Shown piece by piece: positions 1 to 6,941 of a DNA stretch of 14,635 nt. Position numbers and translations under genes: made by a program. Numbering within the stretch: the stretch's first letter is position 1; every line of letters begins with the position of its first letter. Origin of the DNA: Bacillota bacterium (GTDB lineage Bacteria; Bacillota; Bacilli; Paenibacillales; NBRC-103111). Location of the stretch: NCBI GenBank assembly GCA_023393235.1, contig JAEWMH010000123.1:1-14635 (forward strand), in the 5' to 3' direction. The notes beneath the pieces were generated by a model. It was not told where the DNA came from. It saw nothing but the letters and a program-made list of their open reading frames with translations, and made no database searches.

Positions 1-2166
1 CCATCTCATATCGGTGCCGAAGTAGAAGCTGGTATAACACGGTTGGTTGTACACCACATTCTGCCATGCCACACCTGTCCGGTATTGCGGATCATGCATC
101 AGCGTGTACAGCTTCCGGTCCGTTACCTCGGTGCTCATGTAGATGCGGATGGCGGTGCTGTCCGCCGTGCGCACCACCAGCTCCTCCCGCCAGTCGCCGA
201 ACAGGTCGGCTACCAGACACGGGTTGCCCTTGGTGCCATTGTTGGAGCGGGTGCCTTCTGCGGTGAGCACGGTGCCATGTTTCCAGTCCTCAATGGTCAC
301 GTCCTGATCGAAGGTGCCGCTGACGATCTGGGTGGTCATGTCTGTTCCCCACTTGATGCTCATGTTGGTGCCCGGTGCGGCTTCGCTCAGCTTCTCGCCC
401 TTGGCCGAACGCAAGCCCCGGGAGGGCTCATGGGCCAGATGGCTTTCGCTGCACCAGGTTTGCAGACCCGGCACATCCGGCTCCACCTTGCCCACCATCC
501 CCCGCCCCACGTCCTCGGTGGCGAAGGCGCCGTACAGCACCTCGCCGGTAGCCGCGTCACGCAGGGTGTAGCCGTAAGGCGCATGGGCGCCCTCTTCGTG
601 GACCATATAAATCTGTAAGCCCTCCCGGTCCGGGTCCACCACCGCTACATGCAGCGCGTCCCCGTGGCCCAGCTTGGCATATGCGCCGGGTGCGATACCG
701 CCCTCCGGCAGAATGCCGCCGGAGCTGTACAGGATGCTGCCGTCCTGATCGATGGTTACCGACCCGTAGACAATCTCTTGGCAGCCGTCCCCGTCCACGT
801 CTGCGGTGGACAAGGCGTGGGCGCCTTGTTTGGCGAAGCTGCCGAAGCCCGGATTGCGGCCGTTAGGCTCATGGAGTGTATCTGCGAAGGGATTGTTCAT
901 GGTCACCCAACCGCTGTCGGTATACCACAGTTCCTTCAACTCCCGGCCGTCCCAGTTGTACGCGGCCATCGTCGCCCGGGTATAATAGCCGCGGGCAAAC
1001 AGCGCCGAAGGGGTGCGTCCGTCCAAATAAGCCACCCCGGCCAAGAAACGGTCCACCCGGTTGCCCGGTTCGATCCGGTTCCAGGAGTAATCTCCCCACA
1101 TCAGTCCGTCGTCGTGACGTCCCGGCTTGTAGCGTACGGTGGAGAGCTCTTCGCCTGTGTCACCGCGGAAGACGGTCAGGTATTCCGGCCCCTTCAGGAT
1201 AAAACCCTCGAACTCCCGCAGCTTATTCCGCGGGCTCCGGCTGGGGGCGTACACATCCACGAAATAATCCGCCAGCTTCTCTGCATCCTCCCGGGACAAC
1301 GGATAGCGGTACTGAGGCGCGATGCCGAAGCATTCCTCCAGCGTAGCGGGCCAACGTCCAGCCACCACTTCTTCATGGGCATGCCAGCCCTGGAACATCT
1401 CCACAACATGGGCCACATAATCGGCGCCGCTCATCCGGTAATCGTCGGTGTGGCTGTACCCCGCCGCGGCATCCTCCGGGAGGAGGGTAATATAAGCCTC
1501 TGATGCGGGAGCACCATCGGCAGCATACCGGATCACCTTGGTGCCCGGCGCGGTTTTGAACATGAGCTCGGCTTTGCCGTCGCCGTCGAAGTCATACACC
1601 GAAAATTGCGTATAATGCGCGCCGGCCCGGATGTTCACGCCCAAGTCGATGCGGTACAAAAGCCGACCGTCCTGCTTATAGCAGTCCAGATAAACATTGC
1701 CGGTATACCCTACATGGGAAACGTCCTTGGAATTGGACGGGTCCCACTTGACGATATATTCATATTCGCCGTCGCCGTCCACATCGCCGACACTCATGTC
1801 GTTGGCATTGTAGATATAGGCTTGGCCTGCGGGGGTGACCCCGTCGGCAGGCTTCTGCAGCGGGATCTCCAGGTAAGGAGCTTCCCACGCCTTCACTTCG
1901 GCGCAAGCCTCCTGCTCCACTCCGTTTACCACCGCCGCTACTGCATACACCGATTCTGCGCTGCCGGAGCGGTCCAGATAGTTGGTGCTGTCCGTCACGT
2001 CAGCCAGCTTCACGCCATCCCGGTACAGGCGGAAATCCGCAGCGGTAAGTCCCCGCTCCGAAGTACCGGTCACTTCCTGGCCCAACAGCCGCCAGCTGAC
2101 AAATATTCCCTCCGAGGTGCGGACTGCCGCCAGCCCCCGGTTCAATTGTTCCATTTGCACACTCAT
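1..2166 (-). CDS. Rhamnogalacturonan lyase, PL11 family (YesW/YesX-like), 3' end outside window
   Basis: The reading frame is open from ATG 2166 to the left edge (722 codons, no stop), so the C-terminus lies outside. An AGGAGGA site sits about six bases before the ATG. Known for PL11: beta-elimination of rhamnose-galacturonate bonds in the rhamnogalacturonan I backbone of pectin, on a calcium-rich beta-propeller. Seen here: propeller calcium loops DVDGDGEYEY (about residue 147), DFDGDGKAE (about 192) and DVDGDGC (about 396), the stretch LGHGDALHV (about 437), and VVYNQPCYTSFYFGTDM at the end, which resembles the family C-terminus, so little is probably missing. The N-terminus (MSVQMEQLNRG) has no signal peptide, so action on imported oligosaccharides is possible. 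The protein is roughly 100 residues longer than Bacillus YesX (about 612). The excess is mostly an insert at about residues 225-318, rich in Trp, His and acidic residues. Endo or exo mode cannot be decided. No sugar transporter or hydrolase lies on the visible side. Confidence 0.9.
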   Translation of the reverse strand, partial: MSVQMEQLNRGLAAVRTSEGIFVSWRLLGQEVTGTSERGLTAADFRLYRDGVKLADVTDSTNYLDRSGSAESVYAVAAVVNGVEQEACAEVKAWEAPYLEIPLQKPADGVTPAGQAYIYNANDMSVGDVDGDGEYEYIVKWDPSNSKDVSHVGYTGNVYLDCYKQDGRLLYRIDLGVNIRAGAHYTQFSVYDFDGDGKAELMFKTAPGTKVIRYAADGAPASEAYITLLPEDAAAGYSHTDDYRMSGADYVAHVVEMFQGWHAHEEVVAGRWPATLEECFGIAPQYRYPLSREDAEKLADYFVDVYAPSRSPRNKLREFEGFILKGPEYLTVFRGDTGEELSTVRYKPGRHDDGLMWGDYSWNRIEPGNRVDRFLAGVAYLDGRTPSALFARGYYTRATMAAYNWDGRELKELWYTDSGWVTMNNPFADTLHEPNGRNPGFGSFAKQGAHALSTADVDGDGCQEIVYGSVTIDQDGSILYSSGGILPEGGIAPGAYAKLGHGDALHVAVVDPDREGLQIYMVHEEGAHAPYGYTLRDAATGEVLYGAFATEDVGRGMVGKVEPDVPGLQTWCSESHLAHEPSRGLRSAKGEKLSEAAPGTNMSIKWGTDMTTQIVSGTFDQDVTIEDWKHGTVLTAEGTRSNNGTKGNPCLVADLFGDWREELVVRTADSTAIRIYMSTEVTDRKLYTLMHDPQYRTGVAWQNVVYNQPCYTSFYFGTDMRW

Positions 2167-2251
2167 GTGTATCCTCCTGCATCATAAGGCTTATAATCTC
2201 CATTACACATGTCTACCATATGCCCGTATCCGGCTTGCAGGCAATCGGACA

Positions 2252-2278
2252 TTCTTGATTTTCCCCGCCAATCAAGAA
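2252..2278. promoter_or_regulatory. Perfect 9-bp inverted repeat upstream of the lyase gene
   Basis: TTCTTGATT (2252-2260) and AATCAAGAA (2270-2278) are perfect inverse copies separated by nine bases. The repeat is about 86 bases upstream of the lyase start. It has no T-run on either strand, so it is not a standard terminator. An operator for a sugar-responsive regulator is the simplest reading, but I cannot name the regulator. Confidence 0.35.
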
Positions 2279-2310
2279 AGTGCAAACGGATCAAATAATG
2301 AAAACGCCAA

Positions 2311-2344
2311 AAACCGGGGCTCCTTTAAGGAAAATCCCCGGTTT
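2311..2344 (-). terminator. Rho-independent terminator of the 2367-2994 gene pair
   Basis: AAACCGGGG (2311-2319) pairs with CCCCGGTTT (2336-2344) around a 16-base loop that contains a small inner TCCT/AGGA stem. Read on the minus strand it lies 22 bases after the stop of the small gene ending at 2367 and is followed by an interrupted T-rich stretch (TTGGCGTTTTCATTATTTGA). Confidence 0.6.
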
Positions 2345-2366
2345 CATATGATAAGCAGCCTTATCC

Positions 2367-2687
2367 CTATTCCTTCTCAGCGTTCTCCGCCTCAAAGCCA
2401 TACTCCCTGCTCAGCTTCACCAGCTTCCGGTTAGCCTTGCGGAGCAGCACCATCTCTTCGTCCCAAGCCACCACAATCCCTAACACATCATTAGCGGGAT
2501 CGGCATCCCGTCGCACCCGGACCCGGGCCCCGGACAGACGGAATTGCTGAAGCATATCTGCGGTAACCATATACCCTCCATTTTCCGCAAAAAAGACCTG
2601 AACGGGTGTCCGTCCAGATCCTCTGCCGTCGTACTTGTCAGTATCGATCAAATAAGTGCACTCTATACGTTCACGGTCAGCCGACAT
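2367..2687 (-). CDS. Small protein of unknown function (106 aa)
   Basis: I do not recognise this protein. It is soluble and charged, with no signal peptide or membrane segment. Its middle part (about residues 34-85) alternates hydrophobic and charged residues, as in VFFAENGGYMVTADML and VLGIVVAWDEEMVLLRKA, which suggests a small beta-rich domain. The tail is Glu/Lys-rich. The ATG at 2687 lies inside the end of the upstream gene, whose stop is 2677-2679, giving an 11-base overlap. The AAGGAG motif ends only one base before the ATG, closer than is normal. No other in-frame start lies nearby, so translation is probably coupled to the upstream gene. A terminator follows at 2311-2344. Both small genes are likely one transcript. 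Confidence 0.7.
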   Translation of the reverse strand: MSADRERIECTYLIDTDKYDGRGSGRTPVQVFFAENGGYMVTADMLQQFRLSGARVRVRRDADPANDVLGIVVAWDEEMVLLRKANRKLVKLSREYGFEAENAEKE

Positions 2688-2994
2688 GCTCCTTAGATTC
2701 GAACCAATAATCCAGCACTGTCGCGGACATTACACGTTTGGCGATATATTCGGACTGCTTCTCCGAAAACTCCCCGCTCCAGTCCACATGAAGCTCGTTG
2801 CACAGCTTCACGATGGTCAACAGTTCGGACCAGGCGACATACCGTTTATACCAAAAAAACTGCGGATGCTCGATCATATAAGGATAAAGATCGTCAAATT
2901 CGGTATGCTTGCATTCAAGGGCACGCTCAAAATGTACCTTTGCTTCAACCAGCTTAGACAGCAGGTATTCTGCCGGAATGGAATTCTCCCCCAT
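2677..2994 (-). CDS. Small protein of unknown function (105 aa)
   Basis: I do not recognise this protein. It is predicted soluble and mostly helical, rich in Glu, Lys and aromatic residues, with no cysteine cluster beyond two isolated Cys. Notable stretches are YLLSKLVEAKVHFERALECK near the N-terminus and an aromatic block HPQFFWYKRYVAWSELL in the middle. ATG 2994 has a strong AGGAGG eight bases upstream. The stop overlaps the start of the next small gene by 11 bases, which indicates one operon. The gap to xpt upstream is 111 bases, with no clear terminator. A TATAAT hexamer (minus strand, 3028-3033) lies in that gap but lacks a good -35 at 16-18 bases, so read-through from xpt or a weak internal promoter are both possible. 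Confidence 0.7.
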   Translation of the reverse strand: MGENSIPAEYLLSKLVEAKVHFERALECKHTEFDDLYPYMIEHPQFFWYKRYVAWSELLTIVKLCNELHVDWSGEFSEKQSEYIAKRVMSATVLDYWFESKEHVG

Positions 2995-3105
2995 GTCAAG
3001 TGCCTCCTCTCTGCCTTCTTACCCCCCATTATAATCGAAAATGTCAAAACGGGGAAGCCGAAGAGAACTTGAAAATGTTGCTTTTTCATGTCAGTTCCAA
3101 CCGGA

Positions 3106-3678
3106 CTAATCGCTGAAGCGGACCTCACTGCCGTCTACAGACGCTACCCGGACAAGAGAATCCAACCGCACGCCGGCCTCCCGCAGGGCAGGCGCCCCCT
3201 TCTCGAAGGCCTTCTCCACAGCAATGCCTAAGCCTACCAGGGTACACCCGGCCTGCTCCAGGATCCGGATTACCCCACGTACCGCATCACCGTTGGCAAT
3301 AATGTCATCGATAATCAGCACCCGGTCCTCGGAGCTGAGCAGCTTTTTGGAAATCATCAAATCCGTCACAATGCCCTTGGTAAAGGAAGGCACCCGTTCA
3401 CAGTAAGAGTCATTGTCAGTGGTCAACGTTTTTTTGCGGCGCGCAAACACCATTGGCACTCCCAGCTTGTAGGCGGCAGCAAAACCGATGGGAATTCCCG
3501 ACGACTCGATGGTCACCACCTTGGTGACGCCCGACTCCCGGTAACGCCGTGCGAATTCCTCGCCCATTTCCATGATCAGCTCAGGATCCACCTGATGATT
3601 GAGGATGGCATCCAACTGGAGGACTTTGCCGGATTGCACCGTCCCTTGACGCATGATTGCTTCCTTTAACCGATCCAT
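3106..3678 (-). CDS. xpt: Xanthine phosphoribosyltransferase
   Basis: Salvages xanthine to XMP using PRPP, in the cytoplasm. The 190-residue product follows Bacillus subtilis Xpt (194 aa) along its length: LNHQVDP near residue 27, VTIESSGIP near 55, GVPMVFARRK near 73, and the type I PRTase PRPP loop VLIIDDIIANGDA at about residues 119-131. A TTG six bases further up (3684) is also in frame, but the GGAGG motif is only about three bases from it and nine from the ATG at 3678. The ATG also gives MDRLKEAIMRQG, matching the family N-terminus, so I chose 3678. In B. subtilis xpt is paired with the permease pbuX behind a guanine riboswitch. Here no permease follows, and I find no purine-aptamer core in the upstream region. 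Confidence 0.95.
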   Translation of the reverse strand: MDRLKEAIMRQGTVQSGKVLQLDAILNHQVDPELIMEMGEEFARRYRESGVTKVVTIESSGIPIGFAAAYKLGVPMVFARRKKTLTTDNDSYCERVPSFTKGIVTDLMISKKLLSSEDRVLIIDDIIANGDAVRGVIRILEQAGCTLVGLGIAVEKAFEKGAPALREAGVRLDSLVRVASVDGSEVRFSD

Positions 3679-3730
3679 AACCAAACCCCTCCATGCGCAT
3701 CGCCTTTTTTCGCTGTCTTAATCCTTGTAA

Positions 3731-3759
3731 CATTACCACAGGGAATTCAGGCTTTTCAA
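3731..3759 (-). promoter_or_regulatory. Candidate sigma-A promoter of xpt
   Basis: On the minus strand, TTGAAA (3754-3759) is followed after 17 bases by GTAATG (3731-3736), with a TG just upstream of the -10. The match to consensus is moderate. It would give a leader of about 45 bases before the xpt start. Confidence 0.3.
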
Positions 3760-3936
3760 GTACGTTTGTTATTTTTTTCACCAAAAACGCAACTTTTTCT
3801 CCGGACGGACTGTCTATATAACCAATAGGAATATTTATCCTCCAACTGCACTCGGAATTGTATTGAAGCAGCCCCTCACTTTTGGGAGAATAAGTTAGTG
3901 CCAATTGAGTATTGTTTATGGCAACCCTTTGGAGGT

Positions 3937-3966
3937 ATGATGGATTACATCCGGTGTCACAGATGA
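3937..3966 (+). other. Possible nine-codon leader peptide followed by a small hairpin
   Basis: ATG 3937 (or the adjacent ATG 3940) follows GGAGG directly and opens MMDYIRCHR, ending at TGA 3964-3966. The stop touches a 5-bp hairpin, ACGCC (3966-3970) with GGCGT (3975-3979). The lipoprotein start is 53 bases further on. It could be a leader that couples translation to lipoprotein expression, or a chance ORF. Confidence 0.2.
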
Positions 3967-4019
3967 CGCCGTCGGGCGTTTATTCCAGACACAGGTTCTA
4001 TAGAAGGGATCGATTCTCC

Positions 4020-4712
4020 ATGTTAAAGAAATGGTTCAGCCAAGCGGCAGCAGCCGGAATGTTGATTGCCCTTGCCGTAACAATGGCTGCATGCGGCGGC
4101 GATAATGCTGCCCAATCACCGTCTCCGGCACAGGCAACCGTTGCAGCACTAGCAACTACCGCCCCAACCGGCAGCCCTACAGCCGGCACCGTAACTGTGG
4201 CGTCAGAAACAACGGCTCCCCCCGAGAAAGCGCCAGGGGCCAACAACTATGTTCAACAAGCAGGCAATGAAGCCAAACCTACTACCGCGGCAACCTCCAA
4301 ACCCAAGAAAACCTACGAATCCTATACGGTGGAAAAACCTCTGCTCATGGGTGTGGCAATTGGCGACTCCCAGGACAGCGTTGTTAAGCTCCACGGCACC
4401 CCCAAAAACCAGTATCTGATGGACGATGCTGAAGATCCGATTAACGTATATGAATATGATGGCTTTCATATCGGTTTGAATCCCAAGAAGCAGGTGGAAT
4501 TCGTTGAAGTGGCCAGCTCCGAGGAGGATCCCGGCCTGAACAGCCTTCGGTTAGGCCAAACCACGGCAGAAGCCGCCAAGGCACTGGGCAAACCGGATTC
4601 CAGCACAGATTATGTCATGACCTACAAGACCAAAACCACTGTCCTTAAGCTGGATATCGATACGAAGAGCAAAACCATCCAATCCATCAAGCTGTTCGGA
4701 AGAAGCGAATAG
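4020..4712 (+). CDS. Lipoprotein with a duplicated BamE/CAP-associated-like domain
   Basis: ATG 4020 opens a typical lipoprotein signal: KK at residues 3-4, a hydrophobic stretch AAAAGMLIALAVTM, then the lipobox MAAC with Cys25 as the lipidated residue. Upstream in-frame starts would bury this signal, so 4020 is preferred. An AAGGG about 11 bases upstream is a weak ribosome binding site. Residues about 28-105 are a low-complexity Ala/Thr/Pro/Ser linker. The C-terminal part has two related units: LLMGVAIGDSQDSVVKLHGTP (from about residue 108) and LNSLRLGQTTAEAAKALGKPD (from about 173). Both read as 'G..G.....V...LG.P', the pattern seen in SmpA/BamE-like and CAP-associated domains. Inference: a membrane-anchored extracytoplasmic protein; partner and substrate unknown. 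A strong terminator follows. Confidence 0.85.
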   Translation: MLKKWFSQAAAAGMLIALAVTMAACGGDNAAQSPSPAQATVAALATTAPTGSPTAGTVTVASETTAPPEKAPGANNYVQQAGNEAKPTTAATSKPKKTYESYTVEKPLLMGVAIGDSQDSVVKLHGTPKNQYLMDDAEDPINVYEYDGFHIGLNPKKQVEFVEVASSEEDPGLNSLRLGQTTAEAAKALGKPDSSTDYVMTYKTKTTVLKLDIDTKSKTIQSIKLFGRSE

Positions 4713-4736
4713 ACCAAAGTAGTGATGATCAAAAAC

Positions 4737-4783
4737 AGCCACCGCCCTATGCCCTTCCCTCGGGAGAGCAGCCAGCGGTGGCT
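4737..4783. terminator. Bidirectional terminator between lipoprotein and DedA genes
   Basis: AGCCACCGC (4737-4745) pairs perfectly with GCGGTGGCT (4775-4783). TTTTT follows on the plus strand, and GTTTTT follows on the minus strand. It sits 25 bases after the lipoprotein stop and 23 bases after the stop of the convergent DedA gene, so it can serve both. Confidence 0.85.
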
Positions 4784-4805
4784 TTTTGGCGTTGCATCCT
4801 GAATG

Positions 4806-5405
4806 TCAGACAACCCGTTTGCGGCTGCGGAGAACGATCAAAGCGGCCAGGCAGGCAATAACCGCCACTGCCCCTACGCCAATCCCGATGTAACGGTGGA
4901 CCACCTTCATGGCGAAGTCCAAATTATGGCCAATAAAACGGCCTAGAGTAATAAAGGTCACTGTCCAGACCAGTGCTCCGGAGCCGGCATAAGCAATATA
5001 GCGCCAAATGCGGACGCCGCTGATGCCTGCCAGATAGCAGGTAAAATGGCGCACACCCGGAACGAAATAGCCGAAGGTGACAGTCCATAACCCGAAGCGT
5101 CTGAACCATTCCTCCGCCTTGTCCAGCCTTTTGGGCGTCAGTTTAATCCACTTGCCGTACCGGGTAAGAAAGGGCTTGCCGACTTTATGCCCGATAGCGT
5201 AGCTGACCAGCATGCCTGTCATAGAGCCGGAAAAGCAGACGGCTATGGAAAGTGAGTACGAAAACCAATTCAGCGATGTCAAATATCCGATGAAGGTCAT
5301 CAGGATTTCGTCCGGAACGGGCAACCCGATGATCCCAACGGCAAGAAAACCGTACATGGCAAGGTAACCGAACTCCAGTATCCACTCCTTAAGCAATTCC
5401 AGCAC
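4806..5405 (-). CDS. DedA family membrane protein
   Basis: DedA (SNARE-associated/VTT) proteins are polytopic membrane proteins. Some Bacillus members recycle undecaprenyl phosphate (UptA) or move phospholipids. Seen here: IIGLPVPDEILMTFIGYLT near residues 25-43, a Gly-rich re-entrant region GSMTGMLVSYAIGHKVGKPF, the second signature FGYFVPGVRHFTCYLAGIS near 110-128 with the conserved Arg, and a final helix followed by a basic tail (RSRKRVV). I chose GTG 5405 (199 aa): it has GGAG nine bases upstream and gives VLELLKEWILEFGYLAMYG, like other DedA starts. A TTG at 5453 is also in frame but its nearest Shine-Dalgarno-like AAGGG is about 14 bases away. The exact lipid substrate cannot be told from sequence. 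Confidence 0.9.
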   Translation of the reverse strand: MLELLKEWILEFGYLAMYGFLAVGIIGLPVPDEILMTFIGYLTSLNWFSYSLSIAVCFSGSMTGMLVSYAIGHKVGKPFLTRYGKWIKLTPKRLDKAEEWFRRFGLWTVTFGYFVPGVRHFTCYLAGISGVRIWRYIAYAGSGALVWTVTFITLGRFIGHNLDFAMKVVHRYIGIGVGAVAVIACLAALIVLRSRKRVV

Positions 5406-5473
5406 TGTTACACGCTCCAGTTCATTTATCAATTGACTTAATTCAAGGTACAAGTCATGCGCCTGTCCCTTCT

Positions 5474-5502
5474 ATCATACCCTTGTACTAACGGAATGGA
5501 AA
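5474..5502 (-). promoter_or_regulatory. Candidate promoter of the DedA gene
   Basis: On the minus strand TTTCCA (5497-5502), 17 bases, then TATGAT (5474-5479), a 5/6 match to the -10 consensus. It lies in the short divergent region shared with ykvI and overlaps the ykvI ribosome binding site on the other strand, so the two transcripts may interfere. Confidence 0.35.
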
Positions 5503-5518
5503 GGAGGCGGATGCGCCG

Positions 5519-6565
5519 ATGCGCAATTTGAAGCAAATTCTCCAGATCGCTTTCACCTATATGGGAACCATAGTAGGCGCGGGTTTCGCAACCGGCAAGG
5601 AAATTCTTTTGTTCTTCACCAGATATGGCTGGATAGCCGTGGCGACCATCGGGATTGCAACGGTCCTTTTTGTGTGGGTGGGCTGCAAGCTGATGATGAT
5701 CGCACATGAAATCGGCGCCGAATCGTATGAGGATCTGAACAAAGAACTGTTTGGCCCCAAAATTGGGGATGCGGTCAGTTTATTCACCCTGCTGACTCTG
5801 TTCGGCGTTACCTCCGTTATGCTGGCTGCTGCAGGATCCCTGTTTCAGGAGCATATGAACCTGCATGTTCAAGTGGGTCTCTTCCTGACGGTTTTCTTGA
5901 CCTACCTGCTTCTGAACAAGGGAATGGCCGCTATCCTCGCCGTCAACTCGGTGGTGGTGCCCATCATGATATTGTTCACCGCGGCCATCGTATGGATTAC
6001 ACTGCGTTCTCCCGGGTCCGGCAACTGGGTTACCCTGCAGGGAGATCTTCCATGGCATAAAGCCTGGTTTTCGCCGATTCTCTACACTTCCTACAATCTG
6101 GCTATGGCACAGGCGGTGCTGGTGCCGTTGGGCAAAGCCATCCACGACAAAAAGGTCCTATACTGGGGCGGAATTGCAGGAGGTGTGGGCATCGGCTTGC
6201 TTCTCCTGGCCTGCCACTACACCCTTTCGGCGCAGATGCCCGGCATTATCCGTTATGAAATCCCCATGGGCCATTTAATTCAGCCGCTAGGACGTGTTGT
6301 GCAGCTCTTATATGTGCTGGTCATCTTCGGGGAAATCCTGACGACGTTTCTCTCCAATGTGTACGGGTTGGGGCTCCAGTTGAAGCAGCGCTCCGGTCTG
6401 CGGATGGCTGTACTGGTCCCCATTATCCTCTTGGGCTGTTATCTGATCAGCCAAATCGGCTTCGGGCGCCTGCTGGAGGTGCTTTACCCCCTATTCGGCG
6501 TGGTAAGCCTGGTCTGGTTTGTTGCCCTGATCTACCGCCGACGGGTCTGGGTTCGCAAGGCGTAG
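5519..6565 (+). CDS. ykvI: YkvI-family membrane transporter-like protein
   Basis: Polytopic membrane protein of 348 residues with about ten hydrophobic segments. It is close in length and pattern to Bacillus YkvI, an uncharacterised family related to APC-type transporters. Diagnostic features are the N-terminal helix with TYMGTIVGAGFATGKEILLF (residues about 13-32), whose Gly-rich break is typical of LeuT-fold first helices, and the stretch SPILYTSYNLAMAQAVLVPLG near the middle. The substrate is unknown; amino acid or ion symport is only suggested by the fold. The ATG at 5519 has AGGAGG 11 bases upstream. An earlier ATG at 5511 is out of frame. The last 75 bases overlap the 3' end of the convergent gene at 6491-6895. 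The gene is divergent from the DedA gene. Confidence 0.88.
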   Translation: MRNLKQILQIAFTYMGTIVGAGFATGKEILLFFTRYGWIAVATIGIATVLFVWVGCKLMMIAHEIGAESYEDLNKELFGPKIGDAVSLFTLLTLFGVTSVMLAAAGSLFQEHMNLHVQVGLFLTVFLTYLLLNKGMAAILAVNSVVVPIMILFTAAIVWITLRSPGSGNWVTLQGDLPWHKAWFSPILYTSYNLAMAQAVLVPLGKAIHDKKVLYWGGIAGGVGIGLLLLACHYTLSAQMPGIIRYEIPMGHLIQPLGRVVQLLYVLVIFGEILTTFLSNVYGLGLQLKQRSGLRMAVLVPIILLGCYLISQIGFGRLLEVLYPLFGVVSLVWFVALIYRRRVWVRKA

Positions 6566-6895
6566 CACCATCATGAGCCGGACCAGCATAAAAACCAGCC
6601 CCACTAATGAAAATATAAATCCGGACAGCAGATAACCATAATGGTAATACGGATATTGGTCCCGGTCCTTGATGACACCGATTACGTCAGCCAGCAGGAA
6701 TACCAGGCCGATCAGCACCAAAGCCAGAACCGCATAGTCGAACACGGTCCAGCGGAGCAAGAGCTGGCGTTCCAGCTTCCCGGGAGCGCCGGTTTTTCCT
6801 TTGGCCTGGAACATCCGCCATACGGTATATACGGCTCCGCCGGTGACAGCCAAACCGAGAACCGCTGCAAATACCTGAAGGATGGTATAGAACAT
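6491..6895 (-). CDS. Small three-helix membrane protein of unknown function
   Basis: I do not recognise the family. The 134-residue product shows three clear membrane segments: TILQVFAAVLGLAVTGGAVY near the N-terminus, FDYAVLALVLIGLVFLLADV in the middle, and LLSGFIFSLVGLVFMLVRLM near residues 87-106. A Lys/Gly-rich cytoplasmic loop lies between the first two, and a polar tail (NPDPSAVDQGNKPDQ) follows the third. The true start is ATG 6895, nine bases after AGGAGG. A TTG at 6916 lies upstream of that ribosome binding site and is rejected. The stop lies 75 bases inside the end of ykvI, so the tail is antisense to the last membrane helix of YkvI. It follows the 6942-7238 gene by 46 bases, probably in one operon. 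Confidence 0.75.
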   Translation of the reverse strand: MFYTILQVFAAVLGLAVTGGAVYTVWRMFQAKGKTGAPGKLERQLLLRWTVFDYAVLALVLIGLVFLLADVIGVIKDRDQYPYYHYGYLLSGFIFSLVGLVFMLVRLMMVLRLANPDPSAVDQGNKPDQAYHAE

Positions 6896-6941
6896 GAACA
6901 AGAGCCTCCTATTCAATTCATAATCAATCGTACCGGGCCTT

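Larger units (their letters stand above)
3679..4019. other. Divergent intergenic region between xpt and the lipoprotein gene
   Basis: This 341-base gene-free stretch is AT-richer than its neighbours. It holds a weak candidate xpt promoter (3731-3759), a nine-codon ORF behind a good ribosome binding site (3937-3966), and a small hairpin just after it (3966-3979). I find no purine riboswitch core and no PurR-box pair. Confidence 0.5.

Noticed and set aside
43..1503. Long plus-strand open frames (43-618, 649-1503)
   Set aside because: They are antisense to the PL11 lyase, which has recognisable motifs along the entire minus-strand frame. High GC at third positions makes such shadows common.
3028..3046. 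TTGACA and TATAAT hexamers on the minus strand upstream of 2994
   Set aside because: They are only eight bases apart, not 16-18, so they cannot serve as one sigma-A promoter.
2874..3128. An 84-codon minus-strand ORF between xpt and the small gene pair
   Set aside because: It overlaps two better-supported genes in a different frame, and its start has no ribosome binding site.
3581..3904. A 107-codon minus-strand ORF upstream of xpt
   Set aside because: It runs into xpt in another frame, has no good ribosome binding site and no recognised motif.
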